Assembly (NCBI GenBank): GCA_964583605.1
Contig: CAZOWL010000077.1
Coordinates: 1 to 21,686 of the forward strand
Source: CAZOWL01 sp964583605
GTDB taxonomy: Bacteria > Pseudomonadota > Gammaproteobacteria > Chromatiales > Chromatiaceae
Reading direction: 5' to 3'
Length of the DNA: 21,686 nucleotides
The notes under the pieces: model-generated
What the model was told of the DNA's origin: nothing
The model's database searches: none
Seen by the model: the letters and a program-made list of their open reading frames with translations, nothing else
Shown: positions 13,790 to 21,613 of the stretch, one piece after another
How positions within the stretch are numbered: position 1 is the stretch's first letter
Layout of the letters: the number at the start of each line of letters is the position of its first letter
Position numbers and translations under genes: made by a program

Positions 13790-14560
13790 ATGGCCCCGTC
13801 CGGCCTTTCTCCGGTCTACGGCGTTCACGGCGTAAGGATCGCGATCCGCAGCCGCGCCGACGCGATCTTCGAGGTGTGGCTTGAGGATCGCAGTCGCAAT
13901 CGTCGCCTGTCGGAGCTCGCGGCCCTCGCGCAGGAGGCCCGCGTCGCGGTGCGGCCGGTCGCGCGGGCCGAGCTGGATCGCGTCAGCGAGGGGGCGCGTC
14001 ATCAAGGCGCCTTGGCCTGGGTTCGAGAGGCGGGACCACGCGCTGAGCGCGAGCTCGATGCACTGCTCGACTCGATCGTCGATGCACCATTCCTGCTGAT
14101 ACTCGATGCGGTGCAGGATCCGCACAATTTGGGTGCCTGTCTCCGCACCGCCGATGCCGCCGGTGTCGACGCCGTCCTGGCGCCACGTGACAAGGCGGTC
14201 GGTCTAACGCCGGTGGTCGTCAAAGTGGCGAGCGGTGCCGCGGCCGCCGTGCCCTATTTTCAAGTCACCAATCTGGCCCGGACGCTCAAGTCATTGCAGG
14301 AGCGAGGGGTCTGGTTGATCGGCACGGCGGGAGAGGCGTCTCAGGTGCTTTTCGAGGCCGATCTGACCGGCCCGCTCGGCCTCGTGATGGGGGGTGAGGG
14401 CAAGGGCCTCAGGCGCCTGACCCGCGAGCACTGCGACAGCCTGGTCCGGCTGCCCATGTGCGGGCAGGTCGAGAGCCTGAACGTCTCGGTGGCGACAGGG
14501 ATCTGCCTGTACGAGGCCCTGCGGCAGAGACGCGTTGGCCCAGGCGTTCGCCCGCGGTGA
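13790..14560 (+). CDS. rlmB: 23S rRNA (guanosine2251-2'-O)-methyltransferase RlmB
   Basis: A 256-residue SPOUT methyltransferase that methylates the ribose of G2251 in the peptidyl-transferase P loop. The N-terminal L30e-like substrate-binding domain starts with SPVYGVHGVRIAI and includes HQGALAWV. The trefoil-knot catalytic domain shows LDAVQDPHNLGACLRTADAAG (motif 1, with the catalytic-Asn/Arg pair), VMGGEGKGLRRLTREHCD (motif 2) and LPMCGQVESLNVSVATGI (motif 3). The start ATG 13790 lies 19 nt after the rnr stop. E. coli RlmB is 243 residues, so the length fits. Confidence 0.95.
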   Translation: MAPSGLSPVYGVHGVRIAIRSRADAIFEVWLEDRSRNRRLSELAALAQEARVAVRPVARAELDRVSEGARHQGALAWVREAGPRAERELDALLDSIVDAPFLLILDAVQDPHNLGACLRTADAAGVDAVLAPRDKAVGLTPVVVKVASGAAAAVPYFQVTNLARTLKSLQERGVWLIGTAGEASQVLFEADLTGPLGLVMGGEGKGLRRLTREHCDSLVRLPMCGQVESLNVSVATGICLYEALRQRRVGPGVRPR

Positions 14561-14845
14561 AGCGATGGTCGCCGTCCAGTGCAAATCTCACGCTGGGATC
14601 GGTACTATTTCACAGTCATGGCTCTGGCTCTGTGGCAAGCTACCTCCGTCGCCACAGAGGATGATCATGGATGAGCCGATTGTGCTGGAGGCACAGGGCA
14701 GGGACGCGGCCTTACCCCGACCAAGCGCGGCGACACAAACCCTGCCACAAGGATGGTGGCGGGGGCCTTCCGGGAATAACCTCAGTCAGTTCAGTGACCT
14801 GACGAAAAGGGGTGTTCATGGTGGCGCTGCGGATTGCCTCGAAAG
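14561..14845. other. intergenic region after rlmB with two hairpins and a dubious small frame
   Basis: 285 bp. A perfect 9-bp stem, CTCTGTGGC (14628-14636) with GCCACAGAG (14651-14659) around a 14-nt loop, may end the rnr-rlmB transcript, although no T-run follows. A second stem, CCCTGCCAC (14740-14748) with GTGGCGGGG (14756-14764, one G-T pair), lies 80 bp on. A rightward 60-codon frame at 14667-14849 starts with ATG placed 6 nt after GAGG, but resembles nothing known, and its 3' end overlaps the cyclase gene by 4 nt; it is not called a gene. Confidence 0.4.
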
Positions 14846-16795
14846 CTAGTCTGACGTCTGAGCGCTATTGCTGAGCCCCTGGTCGATCGCCGCAAGCTCC
14901 GCGCTCAGCTCGATCCGATTCCGACCGTCTTTCTTCGCCCGGTAAAGGGCCTCATCGGCACGGCGAATCAGCACGTCGAGAGCCTCCCCTTGCTGCCTTA
15001 AGGCGACGCCGAGGCTAGCCGTGACCGGTATTGAGCTGGCTCCGTCGGGCGCGAATGGATGGGAAGCGATTGCCTCATGGAGACGGCGTGCGGCGATGGC
15101 GGCCTGCCGAGCTGAGGCGCCGATGAGAAATATGACGAATTCCTCGCCGCCCAGGCGGACCTGCACATCTGTTTCGCGTCCGTGCTCGCGCATGAGGCGC
15201 GCAACCCGCTTCAGGACCAGGTCGCCGGAGGCGTGGCCGTACTGGTCGTTGATGGATTTGAAATGATCGATGTCCAGGATGATGGCGGCAACCGGGGCAT
15301 CTATATCCCGGTCGTGGATAGCGCAGTGGCGCTGCATGACCTCCTGCATGTAGGAGCGTGTGAATAGCCCAGTCAGGGGGTCACGGATCGAGCGCTGGTA
15401 GGCCTTGGCGCGCTCCTCGTCGATGCTGCGATAGATCACCTCGCGCTCGATGGCTACCTGCAGCGGCATCGCGAGCTGCTCGATGACCTGCTCGACCTGG
15501 CGTGTGATGGCGATATCGTCCTGCAAGCGGATGACCGCCGCGGCGACGACGCGATCCTCATCCGGCGAGAACAATGGCAAGGTCAGCACGGCACGGCCGT
15601 CGTTATCGCGCCGGCGACAGAATTGGCCGGCGTAGATCTGGTGGCGGGCGAGCCGGGGATCATCGCGGTGAGCCCGCAGCCATTCCTGGCGTGATCGGCC
15701 GAGGAGGGTCGAGATGTCGCGTGGCAGCGTCGCATCGACGACACCGCTGAATCGGGTCTCTGGGGAGAGAGTGAGCGCGCGACCATCGTCGAGCTTGGCA
15801 TAGTAGTCGATACGCTCGGCCGGCAGGCTTTGCGCCACCACGTCGAGCAGGCGCGCGGCAATCTCCCGGAAATCGCGATACAGCAGCAATGTCTGCGTGA
15901 TGTCGCGTAAGGTCTGATTGAGCCGGGACAAGCGGCGGATGTCCGTGTCGCCCTGCGCGCTGAGGTAGATGCCACACTCGAGGTGGCGCAGCTTCTCGAT
16001 CATGGGTCGCACGAGGTGAGGCGGAATGATCGATCCATGCTGCGGGGCGACAAGCTCGACAGGCTTGCGCTCGATCTGAGAGATCGCATAGTCGAGGACG
16101 TCGCGACTCGGCATGTAATGCTCATGAAAGGGCCGCATGGCTTCGAAGTAGGTCTCGTCGCGGGCCACAAGCATCGCTCCGTCGGTGAGCCCGCCGAACA
16201 AGTCGCTGGCGAATAGCACGCGGCTCTTATCGTCAAAGCTGCAGATCGCCCCTGGGAAATGGGCATATGGGGTAAAGATAAACTGCAGCTCCCGGTCGAC
16301 GAGCGGAAGTCGCCAGTCATGGTCTTCGACGAGCCAGAAGCCGGCGCGCAGACCATAGTGTTTTATGAGCGCTTGGCTGCGCCAATGCGTGATGATCAAG
16401 GCGTCATCCCGCGTGAGTAGCTCGTCGATCAGTGGCAGGGCCGAGGTGATATCAGGATCCGGGTGGTGGCAGACGAAGTAACGGACCTGGCTGAAGGGGA
16501 TGACCTCTTCGATTTTGCATAGCGTGCCAGGGAAGGTGAGCCTCGAGCCAGGGTCAAGCAGGACAGATTGATCGCCCTGCTCGATCAGATAAGCGTGACA
16601 CTGAAAGCTGTCGTCGGCGAGGACCTCGCCGACCCACCAGACGCGTTCGGCGATATTGACGGCGTGCGCCAGGTCGGCCTCCAAGAGATGAGAGAGGTCG
16701 GGAGGCCTTCGCAGATCGTTCACTGGCTCGATATAAAAGCAATAGCTCTGAGGAACATGACTCGTCGGCGCCAGCGCCTGGGATCGATTTGACAA
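14846..16795 (-). CDS. metallo-beta-lactamase (flavodiiron-type) sensor - GAF-like - GGDEF diguanylate cyclase
   Basis: A 649-residue cytoplasmic protein with no membrane segment. Residues ~40-290 have the metallo-beta-lactamase fold of flavodiiron proteins and keep a full set of metal ligands at near-canonical spacing: His111-x-Asp113-x-Asp115 (CHHPDPDITS), His179 (YAHFPGAICSFDD), Asp198 (LFASDLFGG), His253 (APQHGSII). A 68/19/55 spacing compares with about 67/19/61 in classical flavodiiron enzymes, with Glu replaced by Asp at the second site. No flavodoxin or rubredoxin domain follows; instead there is a GAF-like segment (~310-470), a short coil, and a GGDEF domain (~480-635) with DPLTGLFTR, DIDHFKSINDQYGH and active-site GGEEF (549-553). 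The inhibitory I-site RETD (540-543) is five residues before it. It should make c-di-GMP in response to O2 or NO bound at a diiron centre; ODP domains on chemoreceptors are the nearest precedent. Start is uncertain: TTG 16795 overlaps the tRNA-Met -35 box, and GTG 16723 is an alternative. Confidence 0.85.
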   Translation of the reverse strand: MSNRSQALAPTSHVPQSYCFYIEPVNDLRRPPDLSHLLEADLAHAVNIAERVWWVGEVLADDSFQCHAYLIEQGDQSVLLDPGSRLTFPGTLCKIEEVIPFSQVRYFVCHHPDPDITSALPLIDELLTRDDALIITHWRSQALIKHYGLRAGFWLVEDHDWRLPLVDRELQFIFTPYAHFPGAICSFDDKSRVLFASDLFGGLTDGAMLVARDETYFEAMRPFHEHYMPSRDVLDYAISQIERKPVELVAPQHGSIIPPHLVRPMIEKLRHLECGIYLSAQGDTDIRRLSRLNQTLRDITQTLLLYRDFREIAARLLDVVAQSLPAERIDYYAKLDDGRALTLSPETRFSGVVDATLPRDISTLLGRSRQEWLRAHRDDPRLARHQIYAGQFCRRRDNDGRAVLTLPLFSPDEDRVVAAAVIRLQDDIAITRQVEQVIEQLAMPLQVAIEREVIYRSIDEERAKAYQRSIRDPLTGLFTRSYMQEVMQRHCAIHDRDIDAPVAAIILDIDHFKSINDQYGHASGDLVLKRVARLMREHGRETDVQVRLGGEEFVIFLIGASARQAAIAARRLHEAIASHPFAPDGASSIPVTASLGVALRQQGEALDVLIRRADEALYRAKKDGRNRIELSAELAAIDQGLSNSAQTSD

Positions 16796-16817
16796 GCCCC
16801 GACGAGATCGATAAAGT
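16789..16817 (+). promoter_or_regulatory. promoter of tRNA-Met
   Basis: A perfect -35 TTGACA (16789-16794) and -10 TAAAGT (16812-16817, 4 of 6) are 17 bp apart. A GC-rich discriminator (CCCGCG) follows, typical of stringently controlled stable-RNA promoters, and the tRNA begins 14 nt after the -10. Confidence 0.7.
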
Positions 16818-16830
16818 CCCGCGTCTCCTC

Positions 16831-16907
16831 GGCTACGTAGCTCAGCTGGTTAGAGCACCGCACTCATAATGCGGGAGTCGGTGGTTCGAATCCACCCGTA
16901 GCCACCA
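16831..16907 (+). tRNA. tRNA-Met (anticodon CAT, elongator type)
   Basis: 77 nt with encoded CCA. The acceptor stem GGCTACG pairs with CGTAGCC, the D-arm is GCTCAGCTGGTTAGAGC, the anticodon arm is CGCAC-TCATAAT-GCGGG and the T-arm GTGGTTCGAATCCAC. The body closely follows the E. coli elongator methionine tRNA (GGCTACGTAGCTCAG...TCATAAT...CGTAGCCACCA). It lacks the C1-A72 mismatch of initiator tRNA. A tRNA-Ile2 with a modified CAT anticodon is the alternative but is less likely given the acceptor sequence. Confidence 0.94.
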
Positions 16908-17111
16908 CGTCTCTTCCGCAAAGCTATCAGCCCCTTATCACCATCAGCCGCCCAACCCCTCTGAAGGCAAGCGGCATGGCCGCTGGCGCGCGATCACTAC
17001 CCTAACCTCAGATGTGGCGATCGGCCAGGGCGGCCAAGCGCCCAGCCCTCCTACTCGCCTGAGGATAAACACTTTCATCAGCTAGCGTCCAGTGCCTGAC
17101 GATGGCGGGGC
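16908..17111. other. intergenic region between tRNA-Met and the leftward envelope pair
   Basis: 204 bp with no open frame of note. A small stem GCGGC-ATG-GCCGC lies at 16971-16983 and would be downstream of both the tRNA and the leftward operon, but it has no T-run. No integrase, and no repeat of the tRNA 3' end, is seen that would mark an attachment site. Confidence 0.4.
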
Positions 17112-17552
17112 CTAATCACGAACATACGGCGGCAGCTCGATTCCGTTCTTGTGATACCAGGCCCGGTCCAGAACCCACTCGACCGTGTCCGCCTCGGGGT
17201 GTGAGACGATGATCTCGGTCGCAATCTGCTCATGCCTCTTCAACTCTGCGATGGCAGCCGCGACAGTCGGGTCGTCTGGCGCCTTGTTGGCAAGCTCCGG
17301 ATTAACGACGGCAAGAAAGAGCGTCGGCGGCACGTCGACGCTGTACGGTCGGGTCACCGTCGCGAGCCCACTGGCAAGCAGTACGGCGCGGAACTGGTAG
17401 GGATAATCGGCGAGCGCGGGATCCTCACGCATGGCCTTGTTGAGCAGATAGACCTGCGGCACCAGGCCGCCGCCCCAGGAAATCCATAATAGGAACAGTG
17501 GTATAGCAAACATCGCGATGACAAGGATGGTTGTGCGCTTGGGGCGTTTCAT
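17112..17552 (-). CDS. uncharacterised single-pass membrane protein
   Basis: A 146-residue protein of unknown function. The basic N-terminus (MKRPKRTT) is followed by one hydrophobic helix (about residues 8-27, ILVIAMFAIPLFLLWISW), then a soluble domain of ~115 residues predicted to face the periplasm by the positive-inside rule. Recognisable segments are DYPYQFRAVLLASGLATVTRPYS, VDVPPTLFLAVVNPEL and VEWVLDRAWYHKNGIELPPYV; none matches a family I know. There is no Cys. It starts 41 nt after the stop of the propeller gene on the same strand, so the two are very likely co-transcribed. Confidence 0.75.
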   Translation of the reverse strand: MKRPKRTTILVIAMFAIPLFLLWISWGGGLVPQVYLLNKAMREDPALADYPYQFRAVLLASGLATVTRPYSVDVPPTLFLAVVNPELANKAPDDPTVAAAIAELKRHEQIATEIIVSHPEADTVEWVLDRAWYHKNGIELPPYVRD

Positions 17553-17593
17553 CTGATGCGGATCTCTTGGTTGGCTTAGAATTAGAAAGGGTA

Positions 17594-18658
17594 CTACTCT
17601 TTTCGGCGAATGATCCGAGGTGGTCTGGGCTTCAGCCCCAGCCAGCCGCCGATGATGATCAGGGCTACCCCTAACGGGGAGGCGAGATACCAGGCCGTGG
17701 CGCGGGAAGACTCGAGCTCGTAGACGGTGCCGGCGCTCGCTATGAGCCGTTCATCGATGGCGACGATCGCGCTCACCGGCGCCTCTAGGCTAGGCTCCCC
17801 GGGTGCTGCGATGATCAGTCGGGCCGGCTCGGGGATGATCAGCGCGCCCGGTGTCTCGGTCAGGTCCACTTTCATGAGACCGTCGTCAGTGCCGACCCAC
17901 AGCCGCTGCAGCTCATCCTGCTCGGCGGCGGTGAGATGGAGCGCCACAGCGCGACGGCGACCGACTCCGCCACTGAGCTCCTTCCAGGGATGCCCGGGTC
18001 CGACCTGCCAGTAGAGCCCTCGGTCCGTTCCGGCCAGCAGCAGACCGCCTTTGGTTACCGCAAGGCTGAGCACCTTGATACCCTCGGGCAGTTCGCGATT
18101 GTTCGGGCGCCAGGGCTCAAGGCGCTCTGCCGTGGGGATCGAATAGACCCCGTCGCCGATGGTTCCGACGTGCAGGTAACGGTTTCCTCTACGGTGCTGC
18201 TCCGCGACACGGTAGCTGTTCAGCTCCGGCATGCGGTGCTGCCAGCGACCGTCAGCGAGAATCCATACGCCCTGCCCGGTAGTGACCACCATCCCGTCAT
18301 CGACCTCGAGGACGTCGAGTATGCTTGGATCGCCCGGAGGCGTAACCTGGTCCGGCCACCAGAGGCCGCTGCCGGTCCCAATCGGGGCCTGCGGGGGCTC
18401 TCCAGCCATTGCGGTGATAACCTTACCAGCGAGGTCGAGCTCTTTCGTCCATTGCTCCTGGTCATAGCGCCAGACCTCGCCCGCCTGTGTGGCCGCGAGG
18501 AGGGTATCATCTGCCCCAGCGGCTAGCCCTGTGACATGGGAAGGGCTCGGTGGCCCGATCGGCACCAGGCCTTGACCGGCTGGGATCGAGGGACCGATCA
18601 GGGCCAAAAAGAGTCCGGGCGGGATGAGCAAGAGTGCGAAGAAGCGGTACAGATCCAT
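17594..18658 (-). CDS. membrane-tethered seven-repeat beta-propeller protein, function unknown
   Basis: A 354-residue protein. Helix 1 (about 5-22, RFFALLLIPPGLFLALIG) and a C-terminal helix (about 322-341, AWYLASPLGVALIIIGGWLG) flank a ~300-residue soluble domain; the basic tail KPRPPRIIRRKE should be cytoplasmic, so the domain is periplasmic. Within it a short motif recurs seven times at roughly 30-50 residue steps: LLAATQAGEVWRYD (53-66), PIGTGSGLWWPD (92-103), MVVTTGQGVWIL (123-134), LHVGTIGDGVYSI (162-174), LLAGTDRGLYWQ (207-218), LWVGTDDGLMKVD (253-265) and LIASAGTVYEL (305-315). The pattern hydrophobic-x-G-T-x-x-G-hydrophobic resembles two-component-regulator-type propeller blades, so a seven-bladed propeller is likely. 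Start chosen at ATG 18656-18658, where the first membrane helix begins; the longer frame to 18790 lacks conserved features. It heads an operon with the 146-residue protein. Confidence 0.75.
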   Translation of the reverse strand: MDLYRFFALLLIPPGLFLALIGPSIPAGQGLVPIGPPSPSHVTGLAAGADDTLLAATQAGEVWRYDQEQWTKELDLAGKVITAMAGEPPQAPIGTGSGLWWPDQVTPPGDPSILDVLEVDDGMVVTTGQGVWILADGRWQHRMPELNSYRVAEQHRRGNRYLHVGTIGDGVYSIPTAERLEPWRPNNRELPEGIKVLSLAVTKGGLLLAGTDRGLYWQVGPGHPWKELSGGVGRRRAVALHLTAAEQDELQRLWVGTDDGLMKVDLTETPGALIIPEPARLIIAAPGEPSLEAPVSAIVAIDERLIASAGTVYELESSRATAWYLASPLGVALIIIGGWLGLKPRPPRIIRRKE

Positions 18659-18917
18659 TTGGTCACTCGATAGCGGTATGGCTTGATTGTCGCGGAGGTC
18701 CACACAGACCGGCATCGCTGCCGGCGGGGAAATTGCCTGAAGGCCATGGGCAACCTGCCGTGGACTCGCTTGGCGTATTCGGTGTCCCATGGCAAGTATC
18801 AGCGTGGATCGCAGGCTGTCGACTGCCCTCGGGGCTCGACGCGCCCGGGTGCGGATGATACCAATGCTCGCGGCTTACTGTATTCGCTTGTGCTGATAAG
18901 ACGACTCGCCGTGGGCG
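18659..18917. other. intergenic region between divergent propeller and PBP1A genes
   Basis: 259 bp that must hold the promoters of both flanking genes. No clear -35/-10 pair was found for either strand, and no gene is supported here. A frame in phase with the propeller gene extends into it but shows no domain. Confidence 0.35.
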
Positions 18918-21419
18918 ATGGGCTCGATCCGTAGACGGAGCCAGCGCCGAATTGTGGGCGCTTGGGGGCGACGGGCACGCAACCGTGGACCGGTCGGCTG
19001 GCTCGCCCTGGTCGTTGCGGCTGGCTTGGCCGTACCCACCGATTTGGCGCTTTTGGGTCTCAGCGCGGCGGGGGTGTTTATCCACGCGGCGCTGCCTGAG
19101 CTGCCGGATACGAGGCGTCTCTACGACATCCGCTATCAAGAGCCGCTGCGCATCTATAGCGCGGACGGCTCCATGATGGCGGAGTTCGGGATCCAGCGTC
19201 GCCAGCCCGTGACCTTCGACGAGGTCCCTATGACGCTCATCCAGGCCTTTCTCGCCGCCGAAGACAGTCGTTTCTTCGATCACCAAGGTATCGACTGGGT
19301 GGGCTTGGTGCGGGCGGCTGTCGACGTGGCGGGTAGCGGCCGCGCCAGTCAGGGTGGCAGCACCATCACGATGCAGCTTACCCGCAATCTCTTTTTGACG
19401 CGTGAGAAGACGCTGCAACGCAAGGTCACCGAGCTCCTGCTCGCGCTCCGCGTCGAGCAGGCCTTGAGTAAGGAAGAGATCCTGGAGGTCTATCTCAACG
19501 AGATCTTTTTTGGTCACCGCGCCTACGGGGTCTCGGCTGCCGCCGACCTCTACTACGGTAAAGAGCTCGCAGACCTGACACTTGCCGAGATGGCCATGTT
19601 GGCGGGGATTCCGAAATCCCCGTCGACCGTCAACCCGTTGGCCGACCCGGAGCGTGCGCGGGGTCGACGCGATCACATCCTGCGGCGCATGCTGGAGCTG
19701 GACTTCATCGACGAGCGCGTCTACCAGCAAGCGGTCAGCGAGGCTGATCGCGCCCTGCTTCATCGCTCGCCGCCGGACCTCGCTGCGGGATATGTCGCCG
19801 AGATGGCCCGCCGCGAGGTCGTGGAGCGCTATGGCGAGCAGGTCTACCGGAGGGGGCTTCGCGTCTACACGACCGTCGATCCCCATCTGCAGCTCCGCGC
19901 CCAGGCGGCCGTGCGCAATGGGCTCCTCGACTATGATCAACGCCACGGCTATCGCGGCCCCGAAGGTCGGCTGGAGCAGAGCCGGACACACCGATCAGAC
20001 TGGGATGCAGCACTGGCGGCGCTCCCGGTGCTGCCGGAACTGGAGGCGGGGCTGGTCGTTTCCGTTGGGCACCGGTCGGCCGAGGTCTACCTCGGCCAAG
20101 GCCGATCCGTGACGCTGTCCCTGGAGGCGGTCCGTTGGGCGAGGCCTTACCTTGGCCCCGATGCGCGCGGCCCCGTCCCGCGGCGCGTCAGCGATACGCT
20201 GGCGGCTGGAGATCTCATTCGCCTGCGGCGGGAGGGGAGTGGCCCTTTGAGTCTGGCGCAGGCCCCGGATGTGGCCGGTGCCTTGGTGGCGCTGGCCCCG
20301 CAAGACGGTGCTATTTTGGCCTTAATGGGTGGCTATGACTTCCGTGACAGCCCCTTCAACCGAGCTGTCGACGCCCGTCGCCAGCCCGGCTCCAGCTTCA
20401 AGCCGTTCATCTATGCCGCGGCGTTGGACAGGGGCTGGACGCCCGCGAGCATCCTCCGCGACGAGCCGATTCGTGTCCCCCAGGGCCGCGGGCGATACTG
20501 GGAGCCGCAGAACGCCGACCGCCGCACGATGGGGCCGATTCGGCTCCGCGTTGCCTTGGTCAAGTCGCGCAACCTGGCGACGATCGATCTCCTCAATCGC
20601 CTCGGTGTGGCCGAAGCCCGCCAGTTTCTGCCGCGCTTCGGCTTTGCCCCGGAGTCCCTGCCCCATGGACTCTCGCTGGCGCTTGGAACCGGTAGCGCGT
20701 CGCCGTTGCAGATGGCCGCCGCCTATGCGGTCTTTGCCAATGGCGGATTTCGCGTGACCCCCTACCTGATCCAGCGCATCGAAGATAGCGAGGGCTGGAC
20801 GATTTTCGAGGCGAGCCCGCCACGCGCCTGCTCGGACTGCTGGTACCGCTACGGAGCGGCGCCGGCCACGACCCAGCCCCTTGCCGGCACGCCCGCCGCC
20901 GCGGCCGAGCGGGTGCTCGACCCCCGACTCGCGTTCCAAATGACCTCACTGCTGCGCGACGTGATCGAGCGCGGCACCGCACAGCGCGCGAAGGCGCTTC
21001 GGCGATCGGACGTCGTTGGCAAGACCGGAACGACCAATGACGTGCGGGATTCCTGGTTTTGCGGCTTCCAGAAAGAGGTCGTGGCCGTCAGCTGGATGGG
21101 CTTCGATGGGTTCACGCCCCTCGGCCGCGGCGAGTACGGCGGTCGCGCTGCCCTCGCTGTCTGGCTGGACTTCATGGCCGAAGCCCTGAAGGATAAGCCC
21201 GAGGCCCTGCTCGGCCCACCACCGGGTCTCGTTAAGGTCCGGTTTGACAAGGATTCTGGAGCCGAGACGCAGTCCGACGGCCCGAACACGGTCGAGGAGT
21301 GGGTCGCGGAGGAGTTCCGCCCGATCCAGCAGGCGGCGGAGCTCAGCCCCGACGTCGACGCAGGGCGCGGCGCGGATCCTCCAGGGACGGCCGCAACGGT
21401 CCTCGACACGTTGTTCTGA
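18918..21419 (+). CDS. mrcA: penicillin-binding protein 1A (class A glycosyltransferase/transpeptidase)
   Basis: An 833-residue bifunctional peptidoglycan synthase of standard PBP1A length, anchored by one membrane helix (about 27-55) with a short basic cytoplasmic start (MGSIRRRSQRR). The glycosyltransferase domain (~80-250) has EDSRFFDHQGIDW (catalytic Glu115), GGSTITMQLTRNLFL, KEEILEVYLNEIFFG and YYGKELADLTLAEMA. An OB-like insert domain (~335-460) is typical of gammaproteobacterial PBP1A and distinguishes it from PBP1B and PBP1C. The transpeptidase domain has the three Ser-acyl motifs: SSFKP (Ser492, Lys495), SRN (Ser550-Asn552) and KTGTTND (Lys702). Glycan strands are polymerised and cross-linked in the periplasm. 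In many gammaproteobacteria mrcA is divergent from the pilMNOPQ genes; here the divergent gene is the propeller protein instead. Confidence 0.94.
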   Translation: MGSIRRRSQRRIVGAWGRRARNRGPVGWLALVVAAGLAVPTDLALLGLSAAGVFIHAALPELPDTRRLYDIRYQEPLRIYSADGSMMAEFGIQRRQPVTFDEVPMTLIQAFLAAEDSRFFDHQGIDWVGLVRAAVDVAGSGRASQGGSTITMQLTRNLFLTREKTLQRKVTELLLALRVEQALSKEEILEVYLNEIFFGHRAYGVSAAADLYYGKELADLTLAEMAMLAGIPKSPSTVNPLADPERARGRRDHILRRMLELDFIDERVYQQAVSEADRALLHRSPPDLAAGYVAEMARREVVERYGEQVYRRGLRVYTTVDPHLQLRAQAAVRNGLLDYDQRHGYRGPEGRLEQSRTHRSDWDAALAALPVLPELEAGLVVSVGHRSAEVYLGQGRSVTLSLEAVRWARPYLGPDARGPVPRRVSDTLAAGDLIRLRREGSGPLSLAQAPDVAGALVALAPQDGAILALMGGYDFRDSPFNRAVDARRQPGSSFKPFIYAAALDRGWTPASILRDEPIRVPQGRGRYWEPQNADRRTMGPIRLRVALVKSRNLATIDLLNRLGVAEARQFLPRFGFAPESLPHGLSLALGTGSASPLQMAAAYAVFANGGFRVTPYLIQRIEDSEGWTIFEASPPRACSDCWYRYGAAPATTQPLAGTPAAAAERVLDPRLAFQMTSLLRDVIERGTAQRAKALRRSDVVGKTGTTNDVRDSWFCGFQKEVVAVSWMGFDGFTPLGRGEYGGRAALAVWLDFMAEALKDKPEALLGPPPGLVKVRFDKDSGAETQSDGPNTVEEWVAEEFRPIQQAAELSPDVDAGRGADPPGTAATVLDTLF

Positions 21420-21487
21420 GCGCGACCTCTCCCGCCGATTTGGGCGTCAAGGACAAACACGGCCTTGGTCGATGCGATGGATTAGAT

Positions 21488-21562
21488 TGGCGCTCCCTAG
21501 GGGGTTCGAACCCCTGTTACCGGCGTGAGAGGCCGGCGTCCTAACCGCTAGACGAAGGGAGC
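21488..21562 (-). tRNA. tRNA-Glu (anticodon CTC)
   Basis: 75 nt with encoded CCA. The acceptor stem GCTCCCT pairs with AGGGAGC, the discriminator is G, the D-arm is TCGTCTAGCGGTTAGGA, the anticodon arm CCGGC-CTCTCAC-GCCGG gives CTC, and the T-arm is AGGGGTTCGAACCCCT. The body follows bacterial glutamate tRNAs. CTC reads only GAG, so a separate TTC isoacceptor must exist elsewhere. Confidence 0.95.
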
Positions 21563-21585
21563 AGATCGCTCGAGCGAAAGCGAGT

Positions 21586-21613
21586 ATTATACCGAGCCTC
21601 TGACGTTCCACAA
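21586..21613 (-). promoter_or_regulatory. promoter of tRNA-Glu
   Basis: On the minus strand a consensus -10 TATAAT (21586-21591) lies 16 bp from a weaker -35 TTGTGG (21608-21613). The mature tRNA begins at 21562, giving a leader of about 17 nt. Sequence from 21614 to the window end shows no gene. Confidence 0.7.

Noticed and set aside
14667..14849. 60-codon rightward frame after rlmB with a GAGG ribosome-binding-like sequence
   Set aside because: No similarity to anything recognised, no membrane or domain signature, and it overlaps hairpins; noted but not called.
16831..17111. Possible integration site at tRNA-Met
   Set aside because: No integrase gene and no repeated tRNA 3' end in the window; neighbouring genes look native in composition.
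18663..19991. Minus-strand open frame of 442 codons
   Set aside because: Antisense to the PBP1A glycosyltransferase domain and crosses the intergenic region; translation is low-complexity.
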